This document shows, one piece after another, positions 23,315 to 23,449 of a stretch of 23,449 bases of DNA. Both the position numbers and the translations under genes were made by a program. Under the pieces are notes generated by a model. It ran no database searches, was not told the DNA's origin, and was given only the letters and a program-made list of their open reading frames with translations. Location of the stretch: the IMG/VR virus record IMGVR_UViG_3300029319_000529, positions 1 through 23,449 of that record. One strand, given 5' to 3'. Numbering within the stretch: position 1 is the first letter of the stretch; every line of letters begins with the position of its first letter. This DNA comes from a virus.

Positions 23315-23322
23315 ATAAATAT
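23315..23322 (-). promoter_or_regulatory. ATATTTAT octamer upstream of the TonB-like gene
   Basis: On the sense strand the leader reads TTTAATATTTATGTTCG, about 58 bases before the ATG and directly before the 19-base palindrome. One of the set of seven; promoter role inferred. Confidence 0.3.
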
Positions 23323-23346
23323 TAAATACCAAAAGAAAAAAAACTA

Positions 23347-23449
23347 CTATATCTGAATTTTATAAATTAATTTTCCCATAGTGGATGTAGGTTTATACAT
23401 ACCACCAACTATTATTGTATAGTCACCTGGTTCAATGTATTGAGTTCTT
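23347..23449 (-). CDS. C-terminal end of an unidentified beta-rich protein, 5' end outside window
   Basis: An open frame enters from the right edge and ends with two consecutive TAG stops (23349-23347, then 23346-23344). The visible 33 residues read RTQYIEPGDYTIIVGGMYKP and TSTMGKLIYKIQI. The YIEPGDYTIIVGG segment looks like an edge-strand hairpin of an immunoglobulin or fibronectin-type domain, similar to the last domain of some GH3 glycosidases, but 33 residues are too few to decide. The downstream leader of the TonB-like gene starts right after the stop. Confidence 0.45.
   Translation of the reverse strand, partial: RTQYIEPGDYTIIVGGMYKPTSTMGKLIYKIQI

Noticed and set aside
22924-23316. Longer TonB-like protein starting at 23316
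   Set aside because: The extra 20 residues are not a signal peptide or TonB anchor, would be encoded by the palindrome and leader, and the ATG at 23256 has an excellent ribosome site and starts a proper signal peptide.

Overview
The window is AT-rich (about 30% GC by eye), with genes packed tightly, almost all on the minus strand and often coupled by TAATG stop/start overlaps. It reads as part of a tailed-phage genome with a T4-like contractile tail. The best landmarks are a gp25-type baseplate wedge protein (18046-18474), a gp6/Baseplate_J-type wedge protein (16100-18034) and a gp5-type hub/spike protein (20868-22049). Their order, hub then gp25 then gp6 then large wedge/fibre proteins, broadly follows T4-like baseplate modules. 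No head, sheath, tube, replication or tRNA gene lies in the window. A contractile injection system of bacterial origin cannot be excluded from this piece alone, but a phage is much more likely.

The host is probably a Gram-negative, likely marine bacterium. Two minus-strand genes at the edges encode exported proteins with signal peptides: a stand-alone TonB C-terminal domain (22924-23256) and a partial outer-membrane-like protein (1-558). Their signal peptides end in 'SLFGQ' and 'SSFGES', which would fit Bacteroidota or Marinimicrobia hosts; this is inference.

Layout, in the direction of minus-strand transcription: (1) right edge, the C-terminal end of an unknown gene and the TonB-like gene; (2) a 205-base divergent spacer from which one plus-strand gene, a 73-residue two-helix membrane protein with unusually high GC, is read towards a strong bidirectional terminator shared with the TonB-like gene; (3) 22441-14970, small unknown proteins, hub/spike, a cysteine-rich amphipathic protein, gp25, gp6 and a DNRLRE-like protein; (4) 14966-7759, a 100-residue protein and a 2,301-residue mosaic baseplate/fibre protein with lectin-like modules; (5) 7653-4305, a run of proteins sharing one N-terminal domain, one of them split into two genes, ending in a PKD-domain protein with a 23-glutamine tract; (6) 4254-1015, three related virion-type proteins; (7) 954-1, a minimal MscS-like channel protein and the partial outer-membrane-like protein.

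The most interesting signals are: an 18-base direct repeat, in frame at both copies, bracketing the PKD/polyQ gene so that recombination would remove it cleanly; PKD first-strand-like segments at the C-ends of the two upstream proteins; the split paralogue; four envelope-directed genes flanking the tail module (TonB domain alone, mini-MscS, outer-membrane-like protein, small two-helix protein); and an ATATTTAT octamer on the sense strand in front of each of the seven apparent transcription units. No CRISPR array, IS element, tRNA or rRNA was seen. No gene-free stretch exceeds 300 bases.
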